Positions 14,201-26,250 of a DNA stretch of 64,000 bases are shown here, piece after piece. Origin of the DNA: Datnioides undecimradiatus. Lineage: Eukaryota > Chordata > Actinopteri > Lobotiformes > Datnioididae. Position 1 is the first letter of the stretch, and each line of letters opens with the position of its first letter. The DNA is taken from positions 6,272,350 through 6,336,349 of the forward strand of contig WARS01000071.1 of NCBI GenBank assembly GCA_008933995.1, in the 5' to 3' direction. The translations under genes and the position numbers were made by a program. The notes under the pieces were generated by a model. The model searched no databases. It was not told where the DNA came from and saw nothing but the letters and a program-made list of their open reading frames with translations.

Positions 14201-15277
14201 CATTGTTTATGCAGCTCGCAATTAAAATTAATTGCGCTGTCTTTTTGTTGTATACTTGCAAATTGGTTTTAACAAACAAGTGTCAAAAATTACACTGGTT
14301 CTGTCATAAAACATGTGGCTAGAACTGCTGCAACGCAAGGCACGAATTATACTACAGCGACAGAGGAGATGTCTGATATTGCTTTATTCGGAAAATCTGC
14401 ACGCATGTCATCTGTAACCCTTTCATTCCTGAAATCTACTCTCAAATCGAACCGACTTATTCACTTTGGAGACTAATTTGCACATGAAAAATGTACTAAC
14501 AAACGCATTTTACTACCGAGTGATTCACACTATCCCTGACGCTGCCTTGTTTAACCAGGTCTCATCATCCTCAACGCCTGGTACGGCAAGTTTGTGACAG
14601 ACAATAGTAGAAAACACGAGAGGGCAAAGGTCATTGATGTGACTGTGCCACTGCAGTGTCTGGTCAAAGACTCTAAACTCATCCTCACTGAGGCCACAAA
14701 GGTAAGCACGGTGATATCCTTAACTTACTGGCCGCTCAGTCTGCTGCTGGCGCGTGACCTCATGTTGTCTTTCCAGTCAGGACTCCCCGGCTTCTACGAC
14801 CCCTGCGTGGGGGAGGAGAAGAGCCTGAAGGTGCTGTATCAGTTCCGCGGAGTCATGCATCAAGTCCTGTCAGGAGACACAGAACCACTCAGGATACCAA
14901 AGCAATGTAAGCCCCACGTAGCGTGCAGCGCTGTGACTCTGCGGGGATCGTTTCAGTTCAGTTTCAGTTAAACACACGCTGAAGTCTCATTCATAGCTGC
15001 TTCAGTGTGAGTTTAACGATTTGGTGGATCACACGCTCTCTTGAACTGTCTAACCTGCCCCCGTTTCAGATGTTACTGACAGCAGGGGGAATTTACTTGA
15101 ACCCACAGCCTTTGTAGACGGGTTTGATGCAACATATCTTACAATATTTTACCTCCACTCGGAGAATGTCTCCTAAAATCCACTGAGCTATATTACCTGG
15201 CTTCCAGCGGCGTTATTTCTCACTTCTTTGTTCTTGTTTTCCACCGCGCAGCTCACAGGATCGACGCGGACACATAG
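8273..15277 (+). CDS. dnajc11: dnajc11: DnaJ homolog subfamily C member 11 (complete, 16 exons)
   Basis: Exons: 8273-8344, 9411-9540, 9637-9710, 10761-10862, 10992-11120, 11280-11402, 11501-11574, 11672-11861, 11959-12044, 12260-12376, 12814-12969, 13099-13168, 13406-13463, 14559-14701, 14777-14906, 15252-15277 (TAG at 15275). They join in frame with GT-AG introns to 559 residues, the same length as human DNAJC11. The J domain is at about residues 14-82, with HPD at 42-44. A charged coiled-coil stretch ([15 protein letters not shown]) lies in exons 11-13, and the rest is the DUF3395-type C-terminal region ending in SHRIDADT. In mammals the protein is a mitochondrial outer-membrane J-protein linked to the MICOS/MIB complex and cristae organisation. 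It is expected to do the same here. Introns hold no other genes that I can see; the largest (9711-10760 and 13464-14558) are AT-rich without features. Confidence 0.97.
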
Positions 15278-17838
15278 GAGCTCATCCGCTGACCAAAAAG
15301 ACTCGACTGTAAGCCGTCTGACAGAAGATGGATAAACCTGTTTTAGATACGACATGGATCGGCTGTCCTTGTTGCTCAGAAATCGTGCATTTACCTTTTT
15401 GTCTTTGTATTCATTTAAATATGCAGAGCGGAGTGGAAGCATCACAGACTGGACTGATGATAATTCAGTATCCACGGACAGGGTTGTGGCCTGCTTAAAA
15501 ATTCTAATGTGACACCAATATCAATGGCTACCATCCTCTAGCCTCCTTGGTATCCATTTATTTTTGGTATGACTTATAATTTATGATCTATGTACTGTCT
15601 CGTACACAAACTGCAGTGCCTATGATGGAGACATGAATGCACCTCTGTTTATTTGCCATATAATTAAAACCAGTCTCTCTGATGTTGCGTAACCATTTTG
15701 GTTTTTTTTGGTTTTTTTTGTAGTACTTATAAAAAGAAATGTGTTTGATTGTTTGGTTTAACCCAACGCAATTAATGCTGAACGGGCCTTAATTGCTGGT
15801 GTGGGTGATTCAGGAGGAAATGTCTGAATTTGAATATGAATGTGGTGGAGAGTATTAAAAACAGCCACACAAAGAGGAGCTAATAAAGCGGAAAGAAAGG
15901 AATATGCACCAGCGACGGACGTTAGACTGCGCTGCCTCAAATTCGGTTCATCGTGGGAAAACTGCATATGGAAAGTTGTGATTGGAGGATTTCGAAAGGA
16001 GAGTTTATCACTGTCATTTGAAATTTATCCCGCAATCCGTCTCTGTCAGACAAACTGTGTTTGGTCCGTCGTACTGCGAGTCTTCTCTCCCCATGATCCT
16101 CGTCTTGATCTGGGTGAGATGTTCATGAAGCTTCCCTCCCTCCATTCGTTTGCCAGTTAGCGTGCTATAAATAGAAAGAAGTGGATTAACTGAAAGCACC
16201 ACAAGACCAACGACTGTTTCACACCCTGTGAAAAACACAATTCTGCCTTTCTAAGAGTCATAACGAGGGGGTTGTTCAAAGAGGGAGGACGTAATGACTG
16301 AATATTCCCTGAAACACCAAAACAGCATCTTAACAATGTATGATTTTTCAAATGGAGTTTGGCAGTTTCTTCATCAGGCAAATCTCTTTTTATCACTATG
16401 TTGCCCAGGTTAGCTAAACAGTATGGTTTATTCACCAAACCGGATGATCAAAAGAACTAAATAATGTTTAAAGAGGATAAGGGGGTAAAAATTCAGGGGT
16501 AAAATACATTTATGCATGATAATGCATGATTGAAATTGAAATAATTCAACAAGGATAGTTATAGTTTCATCTTGCAGCTGTGTATGCACCTTGGCCTGTT
16601 GTATCTTCACATGGTGAAATCAAATAGTGTAAATAAAAGACATATCAGCCTGAACACAAACTTGTGCATACTGTGCATGTTTTGTGTTTGCTACTGTGAA
16701 GAAGCCTCCCTGCACTTTGATTTCTAGTCAGCTGACTGGTCAAAGAGACATTATTTGCAAGTTAATCAATTGCAGCCTTTGTCAGATCATTATGGCAGCC
16801 TTTAGAGTTTTCCAGGACAACAGGAATCAATTATCAAACCAGATAATATGAGGAATTAAACAGTCTTGTTTGGGGACCATATTGACCAGGAAGTCATTAC
16901 ACTGAAGACCCTCATTGTCATTGTGATAATGGTGTACACAGTGGTGCAACCTAAGTGATTGCATTTACTCGCATATTATAGGCCTAGTAAAGTTTAAATT
17001 TGAGGTTCTTGTATTCTTCAGTATTTCTATTTTATGTTACTTTATACTTCCAGTCCACTAAATTTCAGAGGGAAATATTGTACTTTTTACTGCACAAAGT
17101 TTAACCTGTTTTATAGCTTTAATTTCTAGAAATTTGCAGATTTGCATTACAAATAGTATGATAAAGTATGATTGCAGATTTAACTAGCCCGCTATATCTT
17201 CTCCAGTTACCACCTGCAACATTAAAGCGATGTACACATTATTCTTTTACAAATTATATTCCAATAATGTAATAAACATGATTTGGAAAGGGGCCATTCT
17301 ACATAACCAGTAGTTTAACTTTGCTCGTCCTTTTAATTAAAGAATCATTTGAATGCATCGTTTTAAGCGGTAACAGAGCATTTTTGTGCAGTTGTTGCTG
17401 CTTCAACATAACATCTGAACACTTCTTTCACCGCTGGATCGAGTCTACTTGACATTTAACGAGAAACAATAGGACAGCACTGCGATGAGATGCCACTTTG
17501 TATGTACTCAATGTTAAAATATCCGCCACAACCGCATTTCAGTACTTAACTCCGCCTGCGCCTCTTTAGTTCATCCCGGACGCCCCGGAGTATATAGCGA
17601 GCGCATACTTGGTCAACCGACAGAAGAAGGAAGTAGCCAAAGGCGAAAGTAACTTGTGTTATTTCCCCAACCAGCTGCTCTTATAAACTCAAAATGAGAT
17701 GCAGCATCCGTAGCAGTTAGTTTTTTATGTAACTTTATCGCTACTGTCTTTACTCCAACGTCAGCGCTAAACATATATTGTGCCAAGTTATTTGATCTTG
17801 GGCTGTGTTGCCTCGCTGAGTCGCCTCTTGCCCCGGGC
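15278..17838. other. dnajc11 3' UTR and intergenic sequence
   Basis: The first about 400-600 bases after the stop should be dnajc11 3' UTR. Possible poly(A) signals are ATTAAA at 15663-15668 and AATAAA at 15882-15887. A GT-poor T-rich direct repeat lies at 15697-15721. The remainder is AT-rich intergenic sequence with only short, unconvincing frames. The last about 280 bases should contain the promoter of the first F-box gene. Confidence 0.5.
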
Positions 17839-20800
17839 ATGAAGAGGGCAGCTGCCTCCATGGATGAAACTCACGGCCGCGACGTGGACCAGTGCAGGGC
17901 TCCGAAGCGGAGAACGACCCCAGCTCCGGTGATGTTACCTTCATCGCCGCTCTCAACGGTGGGTGTGAAGCGCTCAGCTGTGCAACATGCAACTGTTGTA
18001 CATGTTGAAGTCTGTAGAGGACTGCGTGTGTCTGCGAGGAGCCGGCAGTATAGGCAAATGCTAGGGGCGCCATCCATCCACAGGGGCGCTCAAATGTGTA
18101 CAGATATTTATTTATTTTTATAATTTTTTTTAACAAAAGTGGCGTAATAATGCTATAATACAGAAATATAGCAAACCCCATAAACAATAAAATTACACAA
18201 AGCAAATAATAGTAAAAGAACCTGTTTTCTGACTTGTCCCATGCCCTGGGCGGCCCCACTCTGCGCGCGCCCCCTCCTCACCACCAGCTGCAACTTGGGG
18301 GGATAGTAAGTTGGCGACAGTGCAGACAACCATCTCCAGACGAACCAACACTTTGAATAAACGGAGAGCGAGGGAGAACACCCAACAGATATGTCCCTCT
18401 GAGTCTTTGTTTTTGTTTATGGTGTTAATTAAGGCTAGTCTAGTCGCTGTAGTCATCAGCACAGCGGACAGCGCCGCGCCACAGCGCCGCTGCTGCGTCG
18501 CTGCCCTGCAGCCGCACAGACATTGAGGTGACAGGGAACCAGGTGCTGACAAACCCTTATTAATAACACGTGCGTTTAGCAAGAAATAGAAAATATAACA
18601 GATGTTTGCATGCGCCAAAACAATTGTGTGAATAAGCTTTGTTAATGAAATATCCGTCAATAATCGCATTGTATTTCCATTTCATTTTATGTGTAGACAA
18701 ATTGGCGCAGTTCATTGGGAAATTGGCTGCAATGCAAAGGGGGGCCAGTTCAGATCTTGCCCAGGGCACCAAATTGGTCAGGGCCAGCCCTGTGTCTGCG
18801 GATTACAGGCACATACAGCTGTCAGTTTGGGCACTCAGTGAGATCTAAATATTAAAAAGTGTGAACAACCACTTGACCAGGAACTGTAAATGACATAGGA
18901 AAATAACAAACAAAAATATACACACACACACACACATATATAGAGAGAGAGATAAAAAGTCAGAGATAATATAGACAGAAAAATGCATAAAACAAATATT
19001 ACAGCGTGTTCTTGTATTTGCATATTGTGTTTAGATTGGCTGTGCAATTTCTCAGACTCTATAGATGCAAGTGTGCATATGTCACTATCTTGTCAATATC
19101 TTTCCCCTTCAGAGCCACAACGAAAAATAAACCAGTGGTCCGCAGGTCAAAATTGACTGGCTTCACCATGTGTCACTCTGTGTGCTCAAAAAATACAAAC
19201 AAAGACAGCACAGCATAAACAGCTATTTATATTATATTGTTTTTAAATTTAATTTTATTGTTTCATGTGAGAAACACCTGGTGGGCCAAATCAAACTGCT
19301 ATGCAGTAACAATTTGTACAATGCAAATGCGCACGGCAATGCAAATTTCACAGAACTCGTCCAGCCCTTTCTCAGTCCACAGTCACTTTGTCTAAAAGCT
19401 CAATTCAGTGAAATGTGACCGCACTGTAGTCTTACACTTGATTACACAGTAAGACGGTTCAGACACACAAATACTGTACACGCTGCACACTGTTTGCCTT
19501 CACTATACGATTTGCCAGTGTGACTCTCTGTTGGCTGTTTGATGATGAACTTTGACGTTATTTGAGCTAACCTGGATACATGAATTAGATACATGCCCAT
19601 ATAGAAGCCACAGAGCAATACATTCAGCCCAGTAAACTGTCTCACATAATGTTTTCATAACTTTCTTCAGTTCTGTTTTAAATCTGATAATCCAAAGCTA
19701 AAGTTACCTGTTTCCTATTTGTTCTTGTCTGTTTTTTCCTTGGTCCTGTGGAGATCCCGGAGGAGATCCTGGAGGAGATCTTCCTGAATCTTCCTGCTGA
19801 TCAGTTGGTCCGCATTTGTCGTTTAGTTTGCCATCAGTGGAAAGAAGTGGCAGACCGTGAATCTGTGTGGAGAGAGAGGTGCAGAAGAGAAGGATATCAC
19901 CTCCGCGATGCTTCTAAAACACCCAAAGACTCAAGGTTGTTTTACTTCTTGTGCAAGAAGAGAAGAAACCTGCTAAAGAATCCTAGAGCAGAGCGTAAGA
20001 AGCCACCTTTGTTGACATGAAGGCTATTAATATTATACTATAATACAATTTAATACTGCAACATGTTATCTCTCAGAACCCTCCTGTGTGTTTTTATAGA
20101 AAACCTGAATGGCTGGAAGATTCTAGAGAATGGTGGTCACAGATGGGCAATAGAGGGAGTCAGAGTGCCACATCCGGTTGAGACAGTCCAGAAAAACTTT
20201 GTCACCTCTTTTAGGTGAGTTTTCACCGAGACACATCCAGAAACCACACAGCATTCATTTTATATGATTCATATCATGTAGTAGCTGCAACGTTTGCCGC
20301 CCCTCAGCTTGTGCAGGAAGTCACAGGTGATTGATTTGAAGAAGGAAGGATATAGTGCATCATTCATGGACCACTACCAGCCAGACATCAGAATATCTGA
20401 TTGGTAAGAAAAATACACATAAAGTAATAAAACTCTGAGTGATTCTTGTTGACTAAAGGATAAGTTCAGTTTATTGCTTCTTGAGACGTGGTGACCATCA
20501 TTTCTAACAAGCGTGACACTGAACCTTCTAAGCTGACTGCTGGGATTTTGAATTGTAGCATCATCATTAAATATAATGGGGAAAAAGAAATACATTAATC
20601 AGCTAATTATACAGTTTTTACCCTCATCTGGTCAAACTTATATAATGTCTCTTGTTAATATAATGTCTGGCACCCTGTTTCAGCTTTAGAATTACAAATA
20701 TTTTAACTGATATAACAGGTGCAAGCATTTCTTATTGTATTACTTTATTTTAAAATCACATTACAGATAAATTGTTTGTTTGTTTACAACCTGTATGATC

Positions 20801-21455
20801 ATTTCACTGCTGATGCTTTTGTGCTTCACTGTGGCAATATCACCCTGTTATCAGATGTCAGAAATCAGTTTGCTCATAGAAACAGTGGTCAAATTCCCAA
20901 AATAATACCTATAATTATACAGATTGACTGTATTTACAAGTGCATTGTGTATATTGTTAAGTGATTAGACATGAATATGTTTGCTATCCTTCTTATTATA
21001 CTTAACAAACACTAGAGTAATGTAAACCTTTACCTAGCTTACTTAAACTTAGCCCCTGAAGGTTGATTGTGTGTCTCATGGATTAGGTATTCACCCAGAA
21101 CAGACTGTGGCAGTGAGTATGAGATATGCGTAGAGCTGCTGGATAGCAGAAAGAGGCCTGTGCAGACGTTCGCTCCAGATATTGTTTACTTTCAGCAGTG
21201 GGATGAGGAGAAATGGAATCAGGTATGAAGAGCACAAGTCATTTATTATGACGAGGGAGTTTGGAGGAGCTACAAATCCTGACGATAACTCTGGATGTGT
21301 GTTTTCAGATGACCCATGTGTTCCAAAACTATGGCCCGGGAGTGAGATACATCCGTTTCACCCACGGTGGCAAGGACACACAGTTCTGGGCAGGGTGGTA
21401 TGGAATACGTGTGACTGAAAGCTGCGTTGAGATATGTCCAGCCGTGGATACGTAG
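17839..21455 (+). CDS. F-box/FBA protein, FBXO2/FBXO6/FBXO44 family, tandem copy 1
   Basis: Exons: 17839-17958, 19754-19994, 20100-20214, 20308-20403, 21087-21222, 21309-21455 (TAG at 21453). They join in frame to 284 residues. Residues 1-40 (exon 1) are a basic, low-complexity leader. Residues about 41-85 are the F-box, starting IPEEILEEIFLNLP and including RLVCHQWKEV. From about residue 105 to the end is the F-box-associated (FBA, sugar-binding) fold with VRYIRFTHGGKDTQFWAGWYG. The family makes substrate adaptors of SCF ubiquitin ligases; FBXO2 and FBXO6 bind high-mannose N-glycans of misfolded glycoproteins. The site matching the FBXO2 Tyr-Trp-Lys pocket reads Phe-Trp-Ala here, so glycan binding is uncertain. 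The exon 2 acceptor (after GAG at 19753) is inferred from frame and pyrimidine tract. FBXO2, FBXO44 and FBXO6 cluster on human 1p36, but which orthologue this is cannot be settled by eye. Confidence 0.92.
18037..18792. mobile_element. hAT-like non-autonomous DNA transposon in intron 1 of F-box copy 1
   Basis: A 756-bp block is flanked by perfect 8-bp direct repeats TGTCTGCG at 18029-18036 and 18793-18800. Eight bases is the target-site duplication length of hAT transposons. The left end begins AGGAGCCGGCAG. The reverse complement of the right end begins CAGGGCTGGCCCTG, giving an imperfect terminal inverted repeat of the GC-rich kind common in hAT elements. GC-rich patches inside (18230-18300, 18465-18525) contrast with the AT-rich flanks. 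A 158-codon open frame on the minus strand (18193-18669) has no transposase motif that I recognise, so I regard the element as non-autonomous. Confidence 0.75.
18917..18952. repeat. Compound microsatellite (TA/CA/TA/GA)
   Basis: Adjacent CA, TA and GA dinucleotide runs in intron 1 of F-box copy 1, just beyond the right end of the hAT-like element. Confidence 0.9.
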
Positions 21456-21946
21456 TGTTTAGGGATTCGTCGACTGCCTTCCTTCCTGCCTTGTGCCTGA
21501 ATTTGCACTTTTTTTTTGTCTGCGGTTACTTGACATGTAAAAAGAAGGTTTCCTCTGTGCTAAAGTATAGATATATGCCTACCTGTGCATATATGAAATA
21601 CACCCTATTTAGTGAAGGAATCTGCACAACAACAAAGTACAGAAACTAGGTTCTGTTTAGGCTGTTTAGAAAAGGGCTTTATTTCTTAACGTTTAACAGA
21701 GCGGCGCTACTCTTTGGCACTATTTCAGCACTAATGGTCATTTTTCTTGTGGTAACGCATAAAATCTGTTCATGGATGCATTGATCAGTCCTGTATCTGC
21801 TCTGAAATGCTAACCAGTATTTTATAAACTGTATTTATGTAACAGTGTCAGTCACCAACATGCTGAATTTGAAGTTAGGGTCAGGATCAGACTGGATTGT
21901 GTGTTTTACCGCAAGTGAAATACAGCAAAACTTTGATTTCACGCTG

Positions 21947-21952
21947 AATAAA
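21947..21952 (+). terminator. Poly(A) signal of F-box copy 1
   Basis: AATAAA about 490 bases after the stop codon, in a sequence context (CTTTG...GAATAAA.ATCA) similar to that of the signal after copy 2. Confidence 0.7.
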
Positions 21953-23085
21953 AATCAAAGACAGCAACATAACCTGCTCTCTTATTTGATTTCATTGCAC
22001 ACATTTTATTCAGTGATGTTATTTTTACTTGAACATACAGTAGTTACATTTCTAATAACCAAAGGGTGTAAATCCAGATCAGTCGGAGTTGTACAAAGTT
22101 CCCTAAAAACGTTTCAGTTCTCATCACAGAGGCTTCTTCAGTTCTGATCTGAAGCTGTAGCTCCTTTTAGTGACGTGAAAGTGTGTGAAAAGGTTTCACA
22201 CGATTCCTGTAACGATAAATGTTTAAACTGATTCGCACCGTCCTCACTTCTTGAATGATCCACAGACATCAGTAGGACACAGGTCATTGATTGTGCCACT
22301 GCAGTCAATGGAATAATAATAAAAAGTTTATATTATATATAAACTTATATATTATAGAACTATAATGCATTTTAATCCATACTCTCCACACTCTATATGT
22401 TTAATCTCTAAAAAAAAAAAAAGCCATATAATAAATTCGTTTTTTCGCTGATGTGCAGCTTCAGTTCATTGGCTGATGTGTACCGGAAGTTTTCCTTAAG
22501 GACGGATGTAAGAGGGTACGCTGTCAAAACATCTCCAGCGTAGCCCGACGCTGGGCAGGTTTGGCGGAGTCGGCAGCAAAACTGACGTCCCTCAGCTCCC
22601 TCGCTTCTTGTGGAGTGCGCGAACGGCCGCGGTCGCTCGTGTGAAACGGTGTGTGCGTGCGCCTCGTTCGCGTCTAGCTCCGCCCACGCGACTTACGCCC
22701 ATCTCGAGTGTCCTGTGGTAAATAACAAGCGCAGTCTTAGCGAACGACTGACATGAGCATTATGTTGGCGACCAAGCATGACGTAGAGATTGAATATTAG
22801 TAGGTAAAACCGAAAGTGACTGACACGCCAGAGGACCCGGTGGCCATTTGTTACATTTATGGGGCAATTTAACATTTGACTTCACGTTACATTTTAAGTG
22901 TCTTTAACAGGAGCCGTACTTCCGCGTTGTGTGTCGTCGGAAAACCGGTCAAAGGCGAGATATATAGTAGCTAGTTAAGTTATTGCGCACAAGTATTCCC
23001 AACTAACACTCCTAGAGAACATTATAAATAATCATTATAGTTGTATTGTTTGTAAAAACGTATCCAGGCTGGGTTTGTCCCGGGA
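21953..23085. promoter_or_regulatory. Spacer between the F-box genes with a CpG-rich promoter candidate
   Basis: After the copy 1 poly(A) signal the spacer is AT-rich until about 22480. It then becomes CpG-rich at about 22500-22720, with several CG dinucleotides and GC-box-like CCGCCC (on CTCCGCCCACG). This is the likely promoter of copy 2. No other gene is seen. The short minus-strand frame at 22693-22875 has no support. Confidence 0.5.
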
Positions 23086-26000
23086 ATGAAGAGGAAAGCT
23101 AAAGCTATGGGTGCAACTCAGAGCTCAGCCCCAGCAGCGTCTTTACCGTCCGCCTCGCAGTCGAAGGAGGACGTAAGTAACTTGTTTTACACGAGTCCCA
23201 TCTCAGAGTAAATGCTGGGAGCTTCACGTGGCTGCTGCCAGGAGAAATGAGCAGCGACTGTGGAGTTTCATCTTTACTTTCAACATGTGTGTAGGATGCA
23301 CGCACTATAAGATGCGTGTCTGCATTTACTGTCAAAATCTGAAATCGAGGACTTTTCCCCCTAGCCTGGCTGTCATAAAATACGACTTTATTTGATGGCG
23401 CACAATCAGTTTTGGTTTCTGTTAGGCTAGACTGTCATATATTGAGGAGAGGATTCAGGCGCTCAGTTTCATTTTAGAAGAGAAAACACAACTTAAAATG
23501 AAAAAAGTAAAAAGAAAGAAAAGACGCCCATAGAGCAACAGAACAGTGTTCAGCTTCATGTATTATTAAAGCTTATTTCCACAACTTCTGGTTTCAATTG
23601 TTAGTGTAACTGAGACAAAATGCTGATTATGGTTAGTTTGGATGCTGTGATTATGTAAACGGTGGTGGGCATTGCTCCAAAGTCGGGGCTTGAATACTAA
23701 ACTGATTATCCAGAGTTTGGGCTTACCTGTGTTCTTGTCTGTTCTTGTAAGTTTTTCCCTCTACCTCTGGAGATCCTGGAGGAGATCTTCCTCCATCTTC
23801 CAGCTCATCAGGTAGTTTGTGTTGGTCGCTTAGTTTGCCATCAGTGGAAAGAAGTGGCGGACAGTGAATCTCTGTGGAGAGAGAGATGCAGAAGAGAAGG
23901 ATATCACCTCCGCTATGCTTCTAAATCGCCCAAAGACTGGAGGTTGTTTTACTTCTTGTGCAAGAAGAGAAGAAACCTTCTCAAGAATCCAAGAGCAGAA
24001 CGTGAGAAGCCAAAGAACTAACTTTACTCCAGGGTCAAGTTTAAGGTCGTCATTTTCCTGTGGAACAAGAAGTTGGTGCAAAATCTCTCATTAACCCTCC
24101 ATTGTGTTTACAGATGGCATGAACAATTGGGAGATATTGGAGAATGGTGGTGATAACTGGAAAATAGAGAAACCTATGCTGGCACATCCAAATATGACAG
24201 TCAAGAAAAACTTTGTGACTTCTTACAGGTAAGTGTTCACCAGCACTGGTCCAGAAAGCATCAGGTGGAGGCATGACATGCTACGCTTCTGTTACGAGCT
24301 AAAACCTTTCCTGTTTTTCTGCAGAATGTGCAGGAAGTCACAGATGATCGACTTGAGGAGGGAGGGTTACAACACATCATTTATGGATCATTTCCAGCCA
24401 AACATCAAAATATCTGATTGGTGAGAAGAGTACGCAAGAAGTACCGTCACATCATGCAGTTATTCCAGATTTCATACTGATAGATCCTGAGTCACCTCTA
24501 TACTGAGGTACCGGTCCAGGGCTAAACCTCTCAGCTCTAGAGCCTTTGGTCTAATCTCAAACCTGCTGGTGTAGGGGATCCGCCTAGCTCCTCACTGCCC
24601 ACATCTGAGCGCCTACCTTCCTCCTCTGCCAACTGCATGTATATGAGTTAGAAAGAAGTATCATTTGATAAACTTATTTTTTAAAATTATAAATTAGAAA
24701 GCCTTACAGCTAGTAACTTCTTTTTTCATGTCCATGTGATGGCAGCGCCTGGTTGTGGTCTTAGTAGCCAGTTCTGTTTGCACTCCTCATGGATCAATGT
24801 CTGCTGGTAGATTTCAGCCAGACCCTTTCTCATCCTGCTGGTTCCTTGATAGGCATGACCATCAAAACAGGAAAGGGTGCACCACAGAACACGAGTGTTG
24901 ATATTAACATGTTAAAAAGAACCCTTCAAGGTGCCTACAAGCTATTACAGCAATAACCACCAGAAACACCCCCAAGTAAAGAGAATCTCCTTATAACAAG
25001 ACGTCATACAGCAATGGTAAATCCACCCTGGTGCCAATGGGTGTAAAAATGGTCATTACATTTTCAAAAAAATGTTTAATATTCTATCTTTTAAATAAAA
25101 AAAAACAAAAACTAAATGAGCCTCTGGCGCGCTGGCAGGCAAATAACAAAAACATTCTCCTTCTGGTCTCCTGATGAAATCCTTCCATTTGATAGTTTAC
25201 ATCCAGTCTTTGACATGATTTTTAATCATCTACAATATAAATAATGTAAATTCCAATACAGCTGTCCTTGTGACATCTAATAGTGCCCTCACATGAAGAG
25301 CTGCTTGCTATTTGAACAGCTCACTCACCTGGAATGAAGTCAAATAAATGCAGAATATAAATAACACAGCTAGATTATACTGGTTAGTCTATTTGACCAT
25401 ATACTGTACTTACATTCAGCTATAAATGAAAGAGGTTAGTGTTGTTAGTGCTGTTATTTTTTGTACTGTGTATATGATTTTTATACTCAAAATAAACCTA
25501 CTTACTATTCTCATGCTGCAGCACAGAACAAACGTTTTATCTTCTATGTCTTCCAGTTGTTTATTGTTGTATGTGCAACTTTAATGCTGCTGTCTTGGCC
25601 AGATCTCCTTTGAAAAACAGATCTTTAGTCTCTATAGGACTAACGTGTTTAGAAAATGGTTAAATAAATGTAAAACACATCACATTTGAGTAATTTGTTA
25701 CAAAACTGGGATGAACATCTGCTGATGTAACTCTTAAACTGATTAATTAATACACATTGAAACGGGAATATGTCTTTCCTGTCACTGTAATCTGGTCCAC
25801 GATGCTGAATAACACACTGGCCCCGTTTATTAAACTAATTGATAACTGCTGATCTCTGCATTCGTGCTTCTGTTTTATTAGGTATGCACCGCGATGGGAT
25901 TGTGGCAGTGAATACAACATCCATGTGGTGTTGCTGAATGAAGACAAGAAACCTATCAAGACATTTGCCCCTGAGCCGATTTACTTCGAGCAGTGGAACG

Positions 26001-26250
26001 ATCAGAAATGGAATCAGGTAAAAAACAAAAATTGTATTAATTTATATAGTGAAGTTCAGAGGAGGTGTAAAACCCCAATGACGACTCTGGATGTATTTTT
26101 CAGATTACCCATGTGTTCCAAAACTATGGCCCAGGAGTGAGATATATCCGTTTCACCCACGGAGGCAAGGACACCCAGTTCTGGGCAGGGTGGTATGGAA
26201 TACGTGTTACCGACAGCTCTGTGGAGATATGTCCAGCAAAGGACACATAG
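23086..26250 (+). CDS. F-box/FBA protein, FBXO2/FBXO6/FBXO44 family, tandem copy 2
   Basis: Exons: 23086-23172, 23773-24001, 24114-24228, 24325-24420, 25882-26017, 26104-26250 (TAG at 26248). They join in frame to 269 residues. Exons 3-6 have exactly the same lengths as in copy 1 (115, 96, 136 and 147 bases) and closely similar protein, including VRYIRFTHGGKDTQFWAGWYG. Exon 1 encodes a different leader of 29 residues that still starts MKR. Exon 2 is 12 bases shorter at its 5' end, so the F-box starts ILEEIFLHLP without the preceding IPEE of copy 1. An upstream AG at 23750-23751 could instead add seven in-frame codons (FFPLPLE). The role is as for copy 1: a predicted SCF substrate adaptor. Intron 4 is 1.46 kb against 0.68 kb in copy 1, and the extra sequence (about 24480-25060) may be inserted repeat DNA. 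Confidence 0.92.

Noticed and set aside
18193..18669. 158-codon minus-strand open frame inside the hAT-like element
   Set aside because: No transposase motif or recognisable fold. It is probably an open frame by chance in a GC-rich stretch.
20459..20600. Possible short interspersed repeat in intron 4 of F-box copy 1
   Set aside because: The opening phrase (GGATAAGTTCAGTTTA) recalls common fish repeats, but no boundary or second copy is visible here.
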